From assembly GCF_900005765.1 (NCBI RefSeq), contig NC_041685.1:1054001-1118000 (forward strand): DNA of 64,000 bases, given 5' to 3'. This DNA is from Plasmodium relictum (taxonomy: Eukaryota; Apicomplexa; Aconoidasida; Haemosporida; Plasmodiidae). Numbering within the stretch: the first letter of the stretch is position 1; each line of letters begins with the position of its first letter. Of the stretch, positions 1-11,767 are shown piece after piece. The translations under genes were made by a program, and so were the position numbers. The notes beneath the pieces are model-generated. The model did not search any database. It was given only the letters and a program-made list of their open reading frames with translations, and was not told where the DNA came from.

Positions 1-2565
1 CTATTAGTTCTATTTTTTGTGGCAATAATCATGTTTGTGCATATTCTAATGGATCTGTATTTATGTGGGGTGAACAAAAATTAGGCCAAACATCTATTCC
101 TTTTGAAAATATTTATTTCGATAATTTCAATAAAGCTCAATTTTCGGATAGCGATTCAACTTATAAAAAAAATAAAAATGAAAAAAAAGGAGATGAGAAA
201 AATAAAAATTCAGAACTTTTATCTTCTTCTACTATGTCTGAGGATTACTACTTTCATATGATGCATAAGAAGAAACTAGAAGATGGAAAAAATAAGTTTA
301 ACAAAAATAAAGTTTTATTTTGCAAAAAAAAATTCAGTTTTAATGTTGAAAATCCAATTCAAAATTATTTTAACATAACAAATAATGATATACTTCTTAA
401 TAACAGAAAACTAAGATTGTGTTCCAACTTAAACTCAATAAATATAAAAAGAAAAAAAATTAATAATGATTTAGTTCTTGTACCAGTTCAAGTTTGTTTA
501 TTTAACTTGTCCTACAGAATTAAAAAAAATGAAAACAATATAGATAATAAATATATTATCGTCGATTATGGTGAACCCATAGCTAAAAGTAATGAAAATT
601 TAAAAAACACAAATTATAATTTCCCCAATTTTAAATGTTCTGACGATGATAATAATAATAAAATTAATAAAAAGACACAAAAAAATTTAGAAAAAACAAA
701 TATAAAATCTAAAAATAAATCCAAATATGTAAGAGTGTATGATTACTTAGAAACATTTATAAAAGCCGAAGTTGTCAATATATATATGAGCCTTTTTAGA
801 AATGATATTAATATTTACACTAATATTCCTAATAACATTAATATAAATCCTTACATATATAGAATGAAATTTTATGATTACAACTTTTATGACGAAAATT
901 ATATGAATGTCCAAGATGGTTATGAAGATGAATATGATGAAACAAGATATAAAAAAGAATTTATTGACAACACTAATAAAAATTTACATTTTTCAAATGA
1001 AAATGATTATGTTGTCCATGAAGATACAAATAAAAAATTAGATAATGAAAAAAATATTGATCAAAATGAAGGAAATTTCTTAAAATCACAAAAAAACATA
1101 AATATACTTAATATGGATGACCCTAATAAATTTGTTCAATTGATGAAAGAAAATAAAATTATTAATCCACAAATATATGAATACATTGAAAAAGAAGAAA
1201 CTGTATGTATCAACATTAAATTAATTATTTTTTTATTTTTATTTATAAAAAAAAAGTATATGACAATTTTCTTGAATAGTCTTATGATGGTATCAAATGT
1301 ATCTTGTGGTGAAGCAAATACTGTAATAACATGCTTCAAAAAGAGCATTTATGACAAATATTATCAATACATAATGAAAAATATTACTTGTTCAGAAAAT
1401 TACAAGCATTTGGAAAATGAAAAATTGCAGTCAAAATTAAATTTAACTTTTCCAGAATATGATTTAAACTCTTCAAGTGAAAAAAGTAAATTTATTTATA
1501 GAAATGATATATATGACACTAAAAATTACACAAGTACAATAGTGAATTGGGGAGATAAATCATTTGATGAATATAATATTATGAATTCAACTCTGTCATG
1601 TTCCGATACATCACGTTTTAGTCGTATGATAGAAGAAATATTAGCAAATTATATGTGTATTTATGTATGTGGCAGGGATACCAATAATAATTTGTGCATA
1701 AATAACATTAATCAAAGTGTGTACACATTCACCAGAATTACTAATAACTTTTTCTATTATAATTTTAATTATTTTTTATTTCTCTATAAATACAATTATT
1801 ATCTTTATTATATTCATAAGAATAATGTTCATATTAGTCATAACAATGATATTACTTATATACAAAACAATCCTCTTACCTCCTTTAAAAATAAATTTAA
1901 CACCTTTACAACTAAAGAAAATAATATAAATGTAACTAGTTCTAAAGCTCAAGGCGTTTCACCAAATAAATTTATAATTATAAAAAGAATTGTATGTAGT
2001 AATACCGTTACATGTCTTGTTGACACATATAATAATGTTTACATGGCTGGAGACGTAAAATATTATTTTCCTAACTTTTTTCATCACATAGCTTATGCAT
2101 CATCACCTTTTATAAAAATAAATTTGAATAATACAAAAACGATAAAAAATATATCATTTAACCAAAATAATATATTTTTAATATATGATGATCATTCTTT
2201 TGAAATATTGGGTTATAATGATTATATTGATTTCTTTAAATATATTCATCCTATATTTTTTACTAATAAATATAGGCAAAAGCACTCATACAATATGTTG
2301 AAAATACAAAATTCAGATTTTTTAGTAAAGCAAGTAAGTATTTATGTTTTCGTTTTAATTAAGTTTATAGTCACTTATTTTATTTCCCTTTTTTATTTTA
2401 TTGTACTGAGTTTTTTATCTTTTCATATAATTTAAATGTATATTCTTATTTTATTTATTTTTTTTACATATACAGGTACAAACAGGGAATAATTGTGCTG
2501 TCTTTGTTATGAAAAAGAAAAAACCAAAAAGAAAGATAAAAAAATCAATTAAATACTTTAATTAA
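1..2565 (+). CDS. RCC1-repeat protein, 3' part (5' end outside window)
   Basis: The frame is already open at base 3, before the first visible ATG at 63, so the gene begins upstream of the window. The reading GNNHVCAYSNGSVFMWGE at the very start is a classic RCC1 blade motif. Further degenerate blades follow (YVCGRDTNNN, CLVDTYNNVYMAGD, and the last one ending VQTGNNCAVFV). RCC1 proteins form a seven-bladed propeller; family members act as Ran exchange factors or as scaffolds. Between blades lie long Asn/Lys-rich insertions typical of Plasmodium. The open frame runs to 2435, but the last blade is only completed by splicing. Exon 1 ends at 2333 (donor GTAAGT), the intron is 2334-2475, and exon 2 is 2476-2565, ending in a Lys-rich tail. 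Whether it is the true Ran exchanger or an RCC1-like protein cannot be told from this part. Confidence 0.82.
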
Positions 2566-5500
2566 TTTTCCAGTATTTATTTTTCCTTCATTTCACATTT
2601 TTTATACATAATCATCCAACATATTTTTGTTTTATTATATTTTTTTTCCTCTTTTTATAACAAAATTGTTTTATTGAATTTTTTAAGAGATTATTTTAAT
2701 TAATACAACTTTGAAAAGAAATTTTGTTTTACCAAAAAGAAAATAAGAAAATAGTTATTTATCAACTTACTATCACAAGAAAAATGGTCCATTTATATTT
2801 TAGAAAATTTACATCTTCATATAACAAGAAACAACGTTTAAAATTACTTTTTTTAAAATAAATCTCCTTTTTAAATATATTTTATACATATGTAAAAAAA
2901 AAAATTCATCTATTTTGTAGTTTTATCTTTTTGATTTTAATTTATACTATCTATTTTTCACTTTTCTTACATTTTAAGGTGCTATATAAATAGTACAAGT
3001 AATTAATGTATTTTAGACTATAAAAAAAATTTTAAAGTAAAAATAAATTTTTTTTTCTAATTAATATATTAAAAATATGATGGATAAATACTTAATTTTC
3101 TAAAAAATTTTGGAAAATTGTAAATTAACAGAAATATTTCTTTTCAGAAAAAAAAATACTAAATAAGAAAAATCATGAGAAATTTATTGGATTTATGCTT
3201 TATAACGCTATCTTTCACAACTTTAAAAAATTTTATAATATTTTTTTCATTAGTAATATAGAAATTATTTAAATGTATTTTTATATATTCCAAAGATCAT
3301 GTAAAAAAAACAATATAAACAAATCTTGAGAAAGCAAAAAAAAAAAGTAAAATATTTATTTAGCAATGTAAATTTTCAGAAATTTTAAAGAATTTCTCTG
3401 TAAATATATGAACTCGAATTTATATTTGCTCACTATTGTAGAATAACTTAGATAATATAGCTGATATTTTCTGAAAGATTCATCTAAAGAGATAAATTTT
3501 TTCTACTTCTGTTATTTCCTAAGAATTACAATAAAGAAACAAAAATGTAAAAATAAATAGAGTGTAATATAAAATTTCTTTTGTCTTATGTTAATAGTTT
3601 ACAAAGTAAAAAACTTAATACAAATGTTATTAAAATCTCTATAGTAATATACAAACTTCATAGTACTGTTTATTTTGTAAACTAAAAAAATGATATATAG
3701 AACAGTTATGCTTTTAAACTTATAAAGTTTTATTGTCCTTATTTTGATACATCATTGCAGAATATTATAATATTCATATTATAATTCTCCTTAAGTCATA
3801 ATTTATTATAACTGTAAATATTCCTTTTCATTTTGAATAATTTCTTTTAAACGCAATAATAAAAAGAAAATTTTTTAATGTCAAAAAATATTTTAGAATT
3901 ATCATAAAAAATTAATTGCCAAAATTTATGGAATAACTTTTTTTATATATATTAAAAAATACACTACTAATTAAAGAAAACAAATTATTGCAAAAAATTT
4001 TACATATATAAAAAATAATTCTAAACTTATTGGACATTATATATTTTAATCTATAGATGTATTTTATTTTTTATTTTGATTATAATGAAGATTTTTTTTC
4101 AATTCTATTATTATTAGAAATACTGACAAGATTATTTATATACAACTAAACATTATATTTATTTGTTGTATAATTGATATAAAAATTTGAATATAAATTT
4201 ATTCGATATATATTATTGTACTTTATATACTATTGTAACTTTATATTTTAGATAACTCTTTAAAGTAAAATATTTAGTATAATATAACGTTAAATTGTTG
4301 AATAATAATAGAAGTAATGGTACATATACATAAATAATTTGTATAATACCATGCTTATAAGAAAAAAAATTATTTCTCATATATAAATATTGTCTTTGTT
4401 CACGACTTAGTATGAAAGGAAAAAATATTAAAACATATTATTTTAATTCTTAAGAAAATTCTATATCAATGTGTAAGCAGTTCTACATTTTTGTTTAAAT
4501 GTGTGAATTGATTTCTTAATTTAGATTACTATATCTAGTACATATAAAAAAACTTAAATTGGATCTATTCTTTATTATTACAGAATTTTTTATAGATAAA
4601 TAAATAGTACACAACAATTACTAATGTTTATGAAAGATTTCAAAATACATCGTAACGATTACATTTTAGAAATGTTTCATTTAAAAACAAAATTTTTACT
4701 AGCGAATTATATTGAAAATATTTAAACAATATGTATTTTAATAAGTTTATACCTAATGTATACTATTCATTCCATTTTTGATATAAACAATGAAGATCAA
4801 TAAATTTTGTTTGCATTTCAATCCTTTAAAAAAAGGGTTTCATTGTTTAAGATATAATAGTATGAATTTTATGGAAAACATTTTATTTAGTCATATTCGG
4901 TGTTTTAACAAAAACTTTGCTTATCGGCTTAGATAAATATAAAAATATTTTCTGAAGTATTTTTTTTTTATTTATGAATATATCGAAAGTATTTAAATTT
5001 CTATTAGAAAAAAAAGTTGACAAATTCATTAAAAGGGTATAAAATTAACGTAAAAATGTATTTTTAAAGTTGACAGAAATAAAAACTATAAATGATCTAA
5101 ATGCACATATTTTGGATTAAAATTTTATTAAGGTGTACTTTATTTGTGAATACAAAAAGGTTTCAGAAATAATGTAAAATATAAATTATTGTAATAAAGT
5201 TAACATTTGTTGAAAGAACCACTTATATTTTGCCTTAAAAATATGATGATTATTCTTGAATAAAATTTATAAAGTATATTTTAATAAATCCATTTTACTT
5301 TTGACAATAAAAAGTATTAAACTGAAACATGGAAATACAAAAGCAATTTAGATAAAGTAAAAAAATGAAATATAATAATAGAAGGCAGGTATAAAATTTC
5401 AGAAAAAAGAACCATATATAGACTAATAAGAAATATATTAATTCTATGTTTCAATTAATTATATCTTTTTCATAATATTTTTTTATGTAAAAAAAAAAAA

Positions 5501-5739
5501 TGTCTTTTTATTATATTAATGTAACTTATAAAATTAAATATATTCTTTTAAATAAAATATTAATAATACTATAAAATAAATTCGTTAAAAGGAAATTAAT
5601 ATTAAAATCGTAATAAAAAATGCATTAGTATCTCATTTTTTAAACGAGAAAAATTATATTATTGTTATAAAAATGTAAAACAAAAATTTTGCAATGTTGT
5701 ACTGCAGAACACATTAAGTTATATATATTTATATAATAT
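2566..5739. other. Long gene-free AT-rich region, left flank of centromere candidate
   Basis: About 3.2 kb with no open frame longer than 60 codons and no recognisable gene. Sampled lines have roughly 15-20% G+C, clearly higher than the block to the right. No tRNA-like or rRNA-like GC-rich segment is visible. It contains the 3' UTR of the RCC1-like gene at its left end. Confidence 0.6.
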
Positions 5740-6302
5740 TATAAAAATATCAAGTATTTAATAAGTTTCAAATTAAAATAAAAAAAATTCGTAAATATTA
5801 TAAAAATAATTAAATTAAACATAATTTATTATAAAAAATAGAAAAATAAAAAGACAAAATATATAAACCATTAAAATAAATTAATTATAATTTGAAATAA
5901 AAAATAAGCACAAATTAAATAATATATATATAAGAAATAAAAACATGTAACCAATTAATAAAATAAAAATAATAAAATAATAATTAATCTAATTAAAAAT
6001 TACAAAAAAAAAAATATAATTTTTATTTCTAAATTAATTAAAAAAAAATAATAATAAATACCTATTATATATAAATATTTTTTATTTATTTAAATTATTT
6101 AACATTTTGACTATTACACATATCTTATTATTTTAAAGTAATTATTTAACTCACATATTATTTTGTTAAATAATAAAATTTATTATAAAATTGTTCCTTT
6201 TTTTATTAATTTATTTATGAGTATTTTTAATTTGTATTTAATTAAAATAATTATATATTTTTTAATTTTAAATAAATAAATAAATTCATTATATACTTTT
6301 AT

Positions 6303-6352
6303 TATATTATATTATATTATATTATATTATATTGTATTATATTATATTATAT
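6303..6352. repeat. (ATATT)n pentanucleotide tract
   Basis: About ten near-perfect copies of ATATT in a row with one G substitution. It sits inside the extreme A+T block and is its most regular repeat. Confidence 0.9.
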
Positions 6353-6649
6353 CATGTTTTTAACTAATTAATTAATTTGACATTAAGTATTAAATATATA
6401 TATATATTAATAAACTACTACATTTTGTTATTACATAAATGATAGTTTAATTGTTATAGTTTTTATTTTTAAAAATAAAATTTTATTTAATTATTATAAT
6501 ATTTTTTTTATTATTTTAATAAATCAATTAATTTAATTATTATATATTTATTATTTTAAAATAAGTAAATTAATTTATTATTATAAAATATGTTTATTTT
6601 AACAAAACATTAATCTAATTATTCTATAATATATTCATTATTTTAATAA

Positions 6650-7090
6650 ATAGTTTAATTAAATTATATATATTTATTAATTTTATTAATTATTTTAATT
6701 AACTAATTTATTTAATTATTTTATTTTATTGTTTCAATTAATTTTATTTAATTATTTGAATTAATCGTTTTATTTAATTATTTTATTTAATTATTTCAAT
6801 TAACTAATTTATTTAATTATTTTGTTTAATTATTTTAATTAATTTTATTTAATTATTTTATATTTAGTTGTTTTTAATTAATTATTTTATTTAATTATTT
6901 TGTTTAATTGTTTTATTTAATTGTTTAAATTAATTATTTTAATTAACTAATTTATTTAATTATTTTATTTATTTATTTTATTTAGTTGTTTTATTTATTT
7001 ATTTTAATTAACTAATTTATTTATTTATTTATTTTATTTAGTTGTTTTATTTATTTATTTTAATTAATTGATTTAGTTGTTTTATTTTAA
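6650..7090. repeat. Degenerate T-rich tandem repeats in the A+T core
   Basis: The words TTTAATTA, TTTTATTTAATTATTT and TTAATTAACTAATTTATTTA recur many times at variable spacing, mostly on one strand as T-rich DNA. The spacing is irregular, as in the imperfect arrays of Plasmodium centromeres rather than a clean satellite. Confidence 0.7.
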
Positions 7091-8548
7091 TTTATTAATT
7101 TAATTATTACATAATATTGATAATTAATAATTTGATTATTTATATATTCTTTTAAAAGTAAATTAAATTAGTTAATATTTTCTTATTTTTAATATATTTA
7201 TTTATTCAGTTATTAAAATTTTTAATTAATTTTATTATTATATTTTTAGAATATTATAATTACCCATATTAATTTTTAAATTAATAAAAAGAAAATTATT
7301 ATATATATATATTTTTTATAATTTTATTTCTTTAATTTTAATAAGTCAATTTTTAGTTAAAACAATTTTTTTATATATATATATAAAATAAAACTAGTTT
7401 AAATAATTATTTATATTAATATTATTATTGATTAATTAACTAATGTGTATTATCTTTTTAATTAATTATTATATTATTATCTTTTAACTTAATATATTTT
7501 TATTTTTAATATTAATTTATTTATTATTATATATTCTTGATAATATGGTAAATAATATAACAAATAATTACTAAGAATATTATACAAGTTATAAGGCTTA
7601 AGAAGGATAAATAAAATTATTTTTTTAAATAATAAAAATTTATTAAATTATTATTTATTTTATTTATGTATATATTTTTATATTTATTTTTTATTTTAAA
7701 TTGATATGTTTAAATATGTTTAATATGGATTATTTTATTATTAATTTTTTTTATTTTAATTAAATAATTTTATAATTTATTTTTTATATTTAATTTAAAT
7801 AATGTAATTTTATATTTATTTATTTAATTTTTTTTAAATATTATTTTAAAATGATGCTTTTTCATTTAATTTTTTTTATAATATTATTTTTTTTTTAATA
7901 ATTTTATTTAAAATTTATTATTTTATCTATTTTTATCTTTCTAAATATATTTATCATGAGTTGTTTTTATAAAATAATATAAAATATACATTAAATGTCA
8001 TTATATTTAAAATAAAATTAAAAAATTAATAATTATTTATTTTATTATTTTCTTTTTAAATGAATGTACATATATAATAAAGTTTTCTTACTATTTTTAC
8101 TTTTATGTATTCTTTTTTTTTTTACTATTTAATGTATTATAAATAATATATATTGAATTTTCCATGAAAATAATTAAAATATCAAATTGATTTAATATTT
8201 CTTTTTCTAAAACATAAATATAATTTTTTTATACTTTTTTTCCCATTATAAGAAAATAGGTATAAAAATTTTTATTATAGAATGCACAAAATTTCATTTA
8301 TAATGTTTTTATAATATTATAATTAAATAAAAAATCAATGATTATTCCATTTAGTTATTTAAAAAACGTTGGTTTAAAATTAATTATACAATTTTACATT
8401 TATTTTTTTTTCTATTATTCTATTTTATGTTAATATATAAAATTTTTGGTATGAATATACAAAAAAATTATCTATAAAAATAGTGTATAAATTTTTAAGA
8501 TATAAAATAGATTAACCCTTCAAATTACATATTTCTTTTTATCATTAA

Positions 8549-8785
8549 ATATTTTTATGCGTAATATTGAAACAACAAAATAATAGTAAATTTCTTAAAA
8601 GTGGCAATAAAAATCTAATTTTTCATTATATGTACATGAAGGAGATTATTTTCCACAGCTTAGAACAAGTATATGGAGAAACATATGCTTTAACAAATAT
8701 TACTACTTTTCTTAATATAACTTTAAATGAGGTAAAAATAATTTATAGGCTTCTAAAATTACAGTTACAATGCACAAAGCTATAA
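8549..8785 (+). pseudogene. Coding-like fragment, possible gene relic
   Basis: A plus-strand frame without a usable ATG at its start is open from 8549 to 8785. It encodes protein-like sequence of mixed composition (SLEQVYGETYALTNITTF is one stretch) with higher GC than its surroundings. A possible splice donor, GAG|GTAAAA, follows at about 8732, but I could not find a downstream exon in a consistent phase. The opposite strand is also open (8743-8982). It is either an exon of an unresolved small gene or a remnant. No family recognised. Confidence 0.25.
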
Positions 8786-9555
8786 CTTTTAATAATAGAT
8801 AAAGAAGTCAGAAACATGTTCATTATAAGATTTATTTTGCACGTGCATTTTAATAAAATCCATAAAACAACATACCTTAAAAAGTTCCTGTGACTTATAT
8901 AAAACCCATTAAAAAAAATATAAATTACGTGCAAACTTAAATCCCAGTAAAAGTTAAATAACTTCTTGAGAAAAAAAGACAATAAAAGTATATTTTTGAA
9001 TGCTATTATTTATAAATGCTGACAAAAAAAAACGAATTTTTTTCTAGTAATGATTATAATGTATAAATTTTTTTTTTTATAATTATATAGAAAATAATAA
9101 TATTAAAAATTATAAAAAAATAACATAAAATATAAATGAACAAAAATATATCAAGAAAAAAATAGAATCTAAAAATAAGCAATGGAAAATCTTTGTTCTA
9201 ATGAGTAAATATATTTTCAGAACTTATTTTATTAGATCGTTGAATTTATCAGGAAAAAAGTTAATTTTTATAAAACGTAATTCCTAAAATGTTACGTAAA
9301 AATTCATTTATACTATAAATATTAAACAAAACTTTATATAATAATATCTTTTTATAATAGAAGTATTTATAATATTATTTTTTTTTATGACATTAAATTT
9401 ATAAAAGCAAAAAAAAATCATTTATATATTTATAAATGACTCCTTTTCACAATAATTAAAATATATACTATACTGTCATAAAGAATATTTTAAAATAAGA
9501 TTATAATTTTTCGTACTTAATAGGATGCAAAACAGTAATTTCATTTTTTATTTTT

Positions 9556-10300
9556 TAAAGTCAGAAAATGGTTCATAAGCAATATATTTATACATTGCGT
9601 ATATTTTTTTTTTAAATATTTCCTTATTTTTTAAAGGAAAAATATGTATTTTTGTAATTTCTACATGCGTAAAGTAATATTTTATTACTATATTTTCTTC
9701 TAAAATAATAGTAGTAATAATTATAATCATTTTTGAAACATAAAAAAAATAAAAAATTTTGTTATGTACAATTTTGACATATTTTTGAATTATCAAAAAT
9801 AATAAAATGTAAAATAAATAATGAAACTGATATATAATTGATTTATTGTATGTTTGTTAATGAATTAATAATTATTCTATTATACTGGCATATATAAATT
9901 ATTAAAAAAAAGACTATGATCACAAAAAATAACAAAAAATATATATATTCTTAATATTTTGAAAAATGTCTACCATATATTGAACTTTTATTTCAGTGAA
10001 ATGTTTAGTACATTTATAGTAAATATCACACCTTTTTTTTAGTTTTAAATAGTTAATGAATAATCAAAATGACTTAAACCTAAATATCTTTTTTTCTTTC
10101 GTAACTATAGACATAAAATTAAATTTTTTGATGAACAGTTAAGGATCATCATTTTTTTAGAATTGCAACATATGTTTATTCATTTTTATTATATATAAAA
10201 TTTAATGTATAGTTAATTATTTTTTAAAATCGTAGTTTTAATTATGTAGTTTTCTGAATCATGGTCAAATTTAACATTTTTTAGTTTTCCAGTAATTTTC
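9556..10300 (-). pseudogene. Decayed minus-strand gene beside the centromere candidate
   Basis: Three successive minus-strand segments read as good protein in different frames. One lies near 10,060-10,115 (after an acceptor-like TATAG), one near 9,920-10,030 (DIYYKCTKHFTEIKVQYMVD), and one near 9,556-9,710 (after the acceptor-like ATTTTAG, ending YIAYEPFSDFKK and a stop). Stops and incompatible phases separate them, and I could not join them by introns. Composition is richer than true intergenic DNA here. I read this as a relic gene; a poorly resolved multi-exon gene is the alternative. No family recognised. Confidence 0.35.
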
Positions 10301-10402
10301 TGTTTTTAGGGTTTTACTGTAGATAAATGACAGTTTCTATATTCTTAATATTTTGATACTTTTTTTTGTCTATAGAACTTTTATTTTGTATATCTTTTGA
10401 TG

Positions 10403-11767
10403 CTAAATTATTCTCTCTTTTTTTATAGAATAATTATTTTTATTTTGTATTGTATATTTTCTAGTTTCATTTCGTTTAATACCACATTTTTCATAACTTG
10501 CATTATTTATATTTCTTTTTTGAGAATTAGTTTTCTTATAGTTTTCTATATATACAGAATTTCTTAGTAAATGATTAATTTTTCTTGTTTCTCTGAACAA
10601 GTTCAATATATTATCAGAATTTTCAGGAGGTATTTTTTTCATATGTACTGACAAATTTATTAGATTATTTTTTTTTTTTGAATTTATACTACTAATTTTT
10701 CTTAGATTATAGTAATGCTTAAATGAGTATTTTTTTTCTATTGGGTAATTATATGGACTTTTTTTTCGGTTATGTGTTTTTTTACAGCAGATTAAAAATG
10801 AATTATTCCTTAAAATATCATTTTCTTTATTAATGAATATATTTTCTAATTTTTTTTTTTTTTCAGTTGTGCATTTGCAATTTGAAGTAAATTTACGGTT
10901 ACTATACAATGAATTTATGTTATGATATGATTTTTTCATAGAATTATTTTTTTCTTTCTTTTTATTCTCATTTTTTATATTTTTCAAACTATGAATCTTT
11001 AATCTTTCACTTTTTTCTTTCAGTTTATACTTATTTTCTTCGGAAGTTTTATATTTATTAGACTCTAATATAACAGAAATATCCTTCATGTTCTTCAACA
11101 AAAATTTAAAATTTTCATTTGCATCAATGTGTTGAGTAAGAGCAAGGATGTTCTTAAGCAGACATCTAATTTTTTGTTTTAATTGGTGAAAAGATGCACT
11201 GTAATAATTAAGTTTTCTTATCAATTCATAATTTTTAGAGCGAATATCAACTACTTTTCTTTTTTCTTTTTTAATATCCGTATAATATTTATTCTTATAT
11301 ATCTGCTCTAATTGGAAGTTATCTTTTTGTACATTTTCTATTTTATCTGATTTTTCTTCAAGTTTGTTCGTTAATAAATTTATTTCTTTTTTTAGCTTAG
11401 TTATTATTTCATTTTTGTTCTCATGAACTTCTTTTTTATCTTCTACTAAAAATTCAGATTGTACTATGTCATTACTTATATTGTCATTTTTCGAATATTT
11501 TTTGATATATGTGTTATATATTATATTTTCGTTAATGAGATTTGATTTAGAATCTACCCTATTTCCCAAAGAAAGTTTGAATAATCCTCTGTTTTTTTCC
11601 TCAAAATTGTCTATAATGTGTTTCTTGAAATTAAATTCAAATTCTGAGCTAGAATTTAATTCATTTTTTAAATTATGTTTATATTCTTCGGATTCGTCTA
11701 ATGATTTTACGTTGTTTTCTCTATTTAATAAATCTTCATTTGTCATACTTTTTTGATTATTCTCCAT
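10403..11767 (-). CDS. Conserved coiled-coil protein of unknown function, 454 aa
   Basis: A single uninterrupted frame begins at an ATG (MENNQKSMTNED) and encodes a very hydrophilic Lys/Asn/Glu-rich protein with no signal peptide or membrane segment. Residues about 115-180 are rich in heptad-like Leu/Ile/Lys/Glu spacing (ITKLKKEINLLTNKLEEK) and should form a coiled coil. A better-conserved-looking block, RKLNYYSASFHQLKQKIRC, follows near residue 195. The C-terminal half is basic and probably disordered, with scattered Cys (CKCTTEKKKK, LICCKKTH). I do not recognise the family. It is the first intact gene on the right of the centromere candidate. Confidence 0.75.
   Translation of the reverse strand: MENNQKSMTNEDLLNRENNVKSLDESEEYKHNLKNELNSSSEFEFNFKKHIIDNFEEKNRGLFKLSLGNRVDSKSNLINENIIYNTYIKKYSKNDNISNDIVQSEFLVEDKKEVHENKNEIITKLKKEINLLTNKLEEKSDKIENVQKDNFQLEQIYKNKYYTDIKKEKRKVVDIRSKNYELIRKLNYYSASFHQLKQKIRCLLKNILALTQHIDANENFKFLLKNMKDISVILESNKYKTSEENKYKLKEKSERLKIHSLKNIKNENKKKEKNNSMKKSYHNINSLYSNRKFTSNCKCTTEKKKKLENIFINKENDILRNNSFLICCKKTHNRKKSPYNYPIEKKYSFKHYYNLRKISSINSKKKNNLINLSVHMKKIPPENSDNILNLFRETRKINHLLRNSVYIENYKKTNSQKRNINNASYEKCGIKRNETRKYTIQNKNNYSIKKERII

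Larger units (their letters stand above)
5740..8060. other. Candidate centromere core (extreme A+T, degenerate repeats)
   Basis: By hand count, 6001-8040 contains about 135 G or C bases, about 6.6% GC; the part 6481-7080 is near 5%. Flanking intergenic DNA is 15-20%. The block is about 2.3 kb and contains an (ATATT)n tract, TA runs, and degenerate tandem repeats built from TTTAATTATTTTATTTAATT-like words at about 6,650-7,090. Plasmodium centromeres are known as single 2-2.5 kb regions of about 97% A+T with imperfect short repeats, lying inside unusually long intergenic spaces. Size, composition and the roughly 8 kb gene-poor setting all fit. Function is inferred from composition only. Confidence 0.75.
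8061..10402. other. Right flank of centromere candidate
   Basis: AT-rich spacer between the A+T core and the next intact gene. Apart from the two coding-like relics listed separately, I see no gene or RNA. Confidence 0.5.

Noticed and set aside
2566-5739. Search for tRNA, rRNA or other structured RNA in the long gap
   Set aside because: No GC-rich stem-forming segment or conserved tRNA box pattern is visible.
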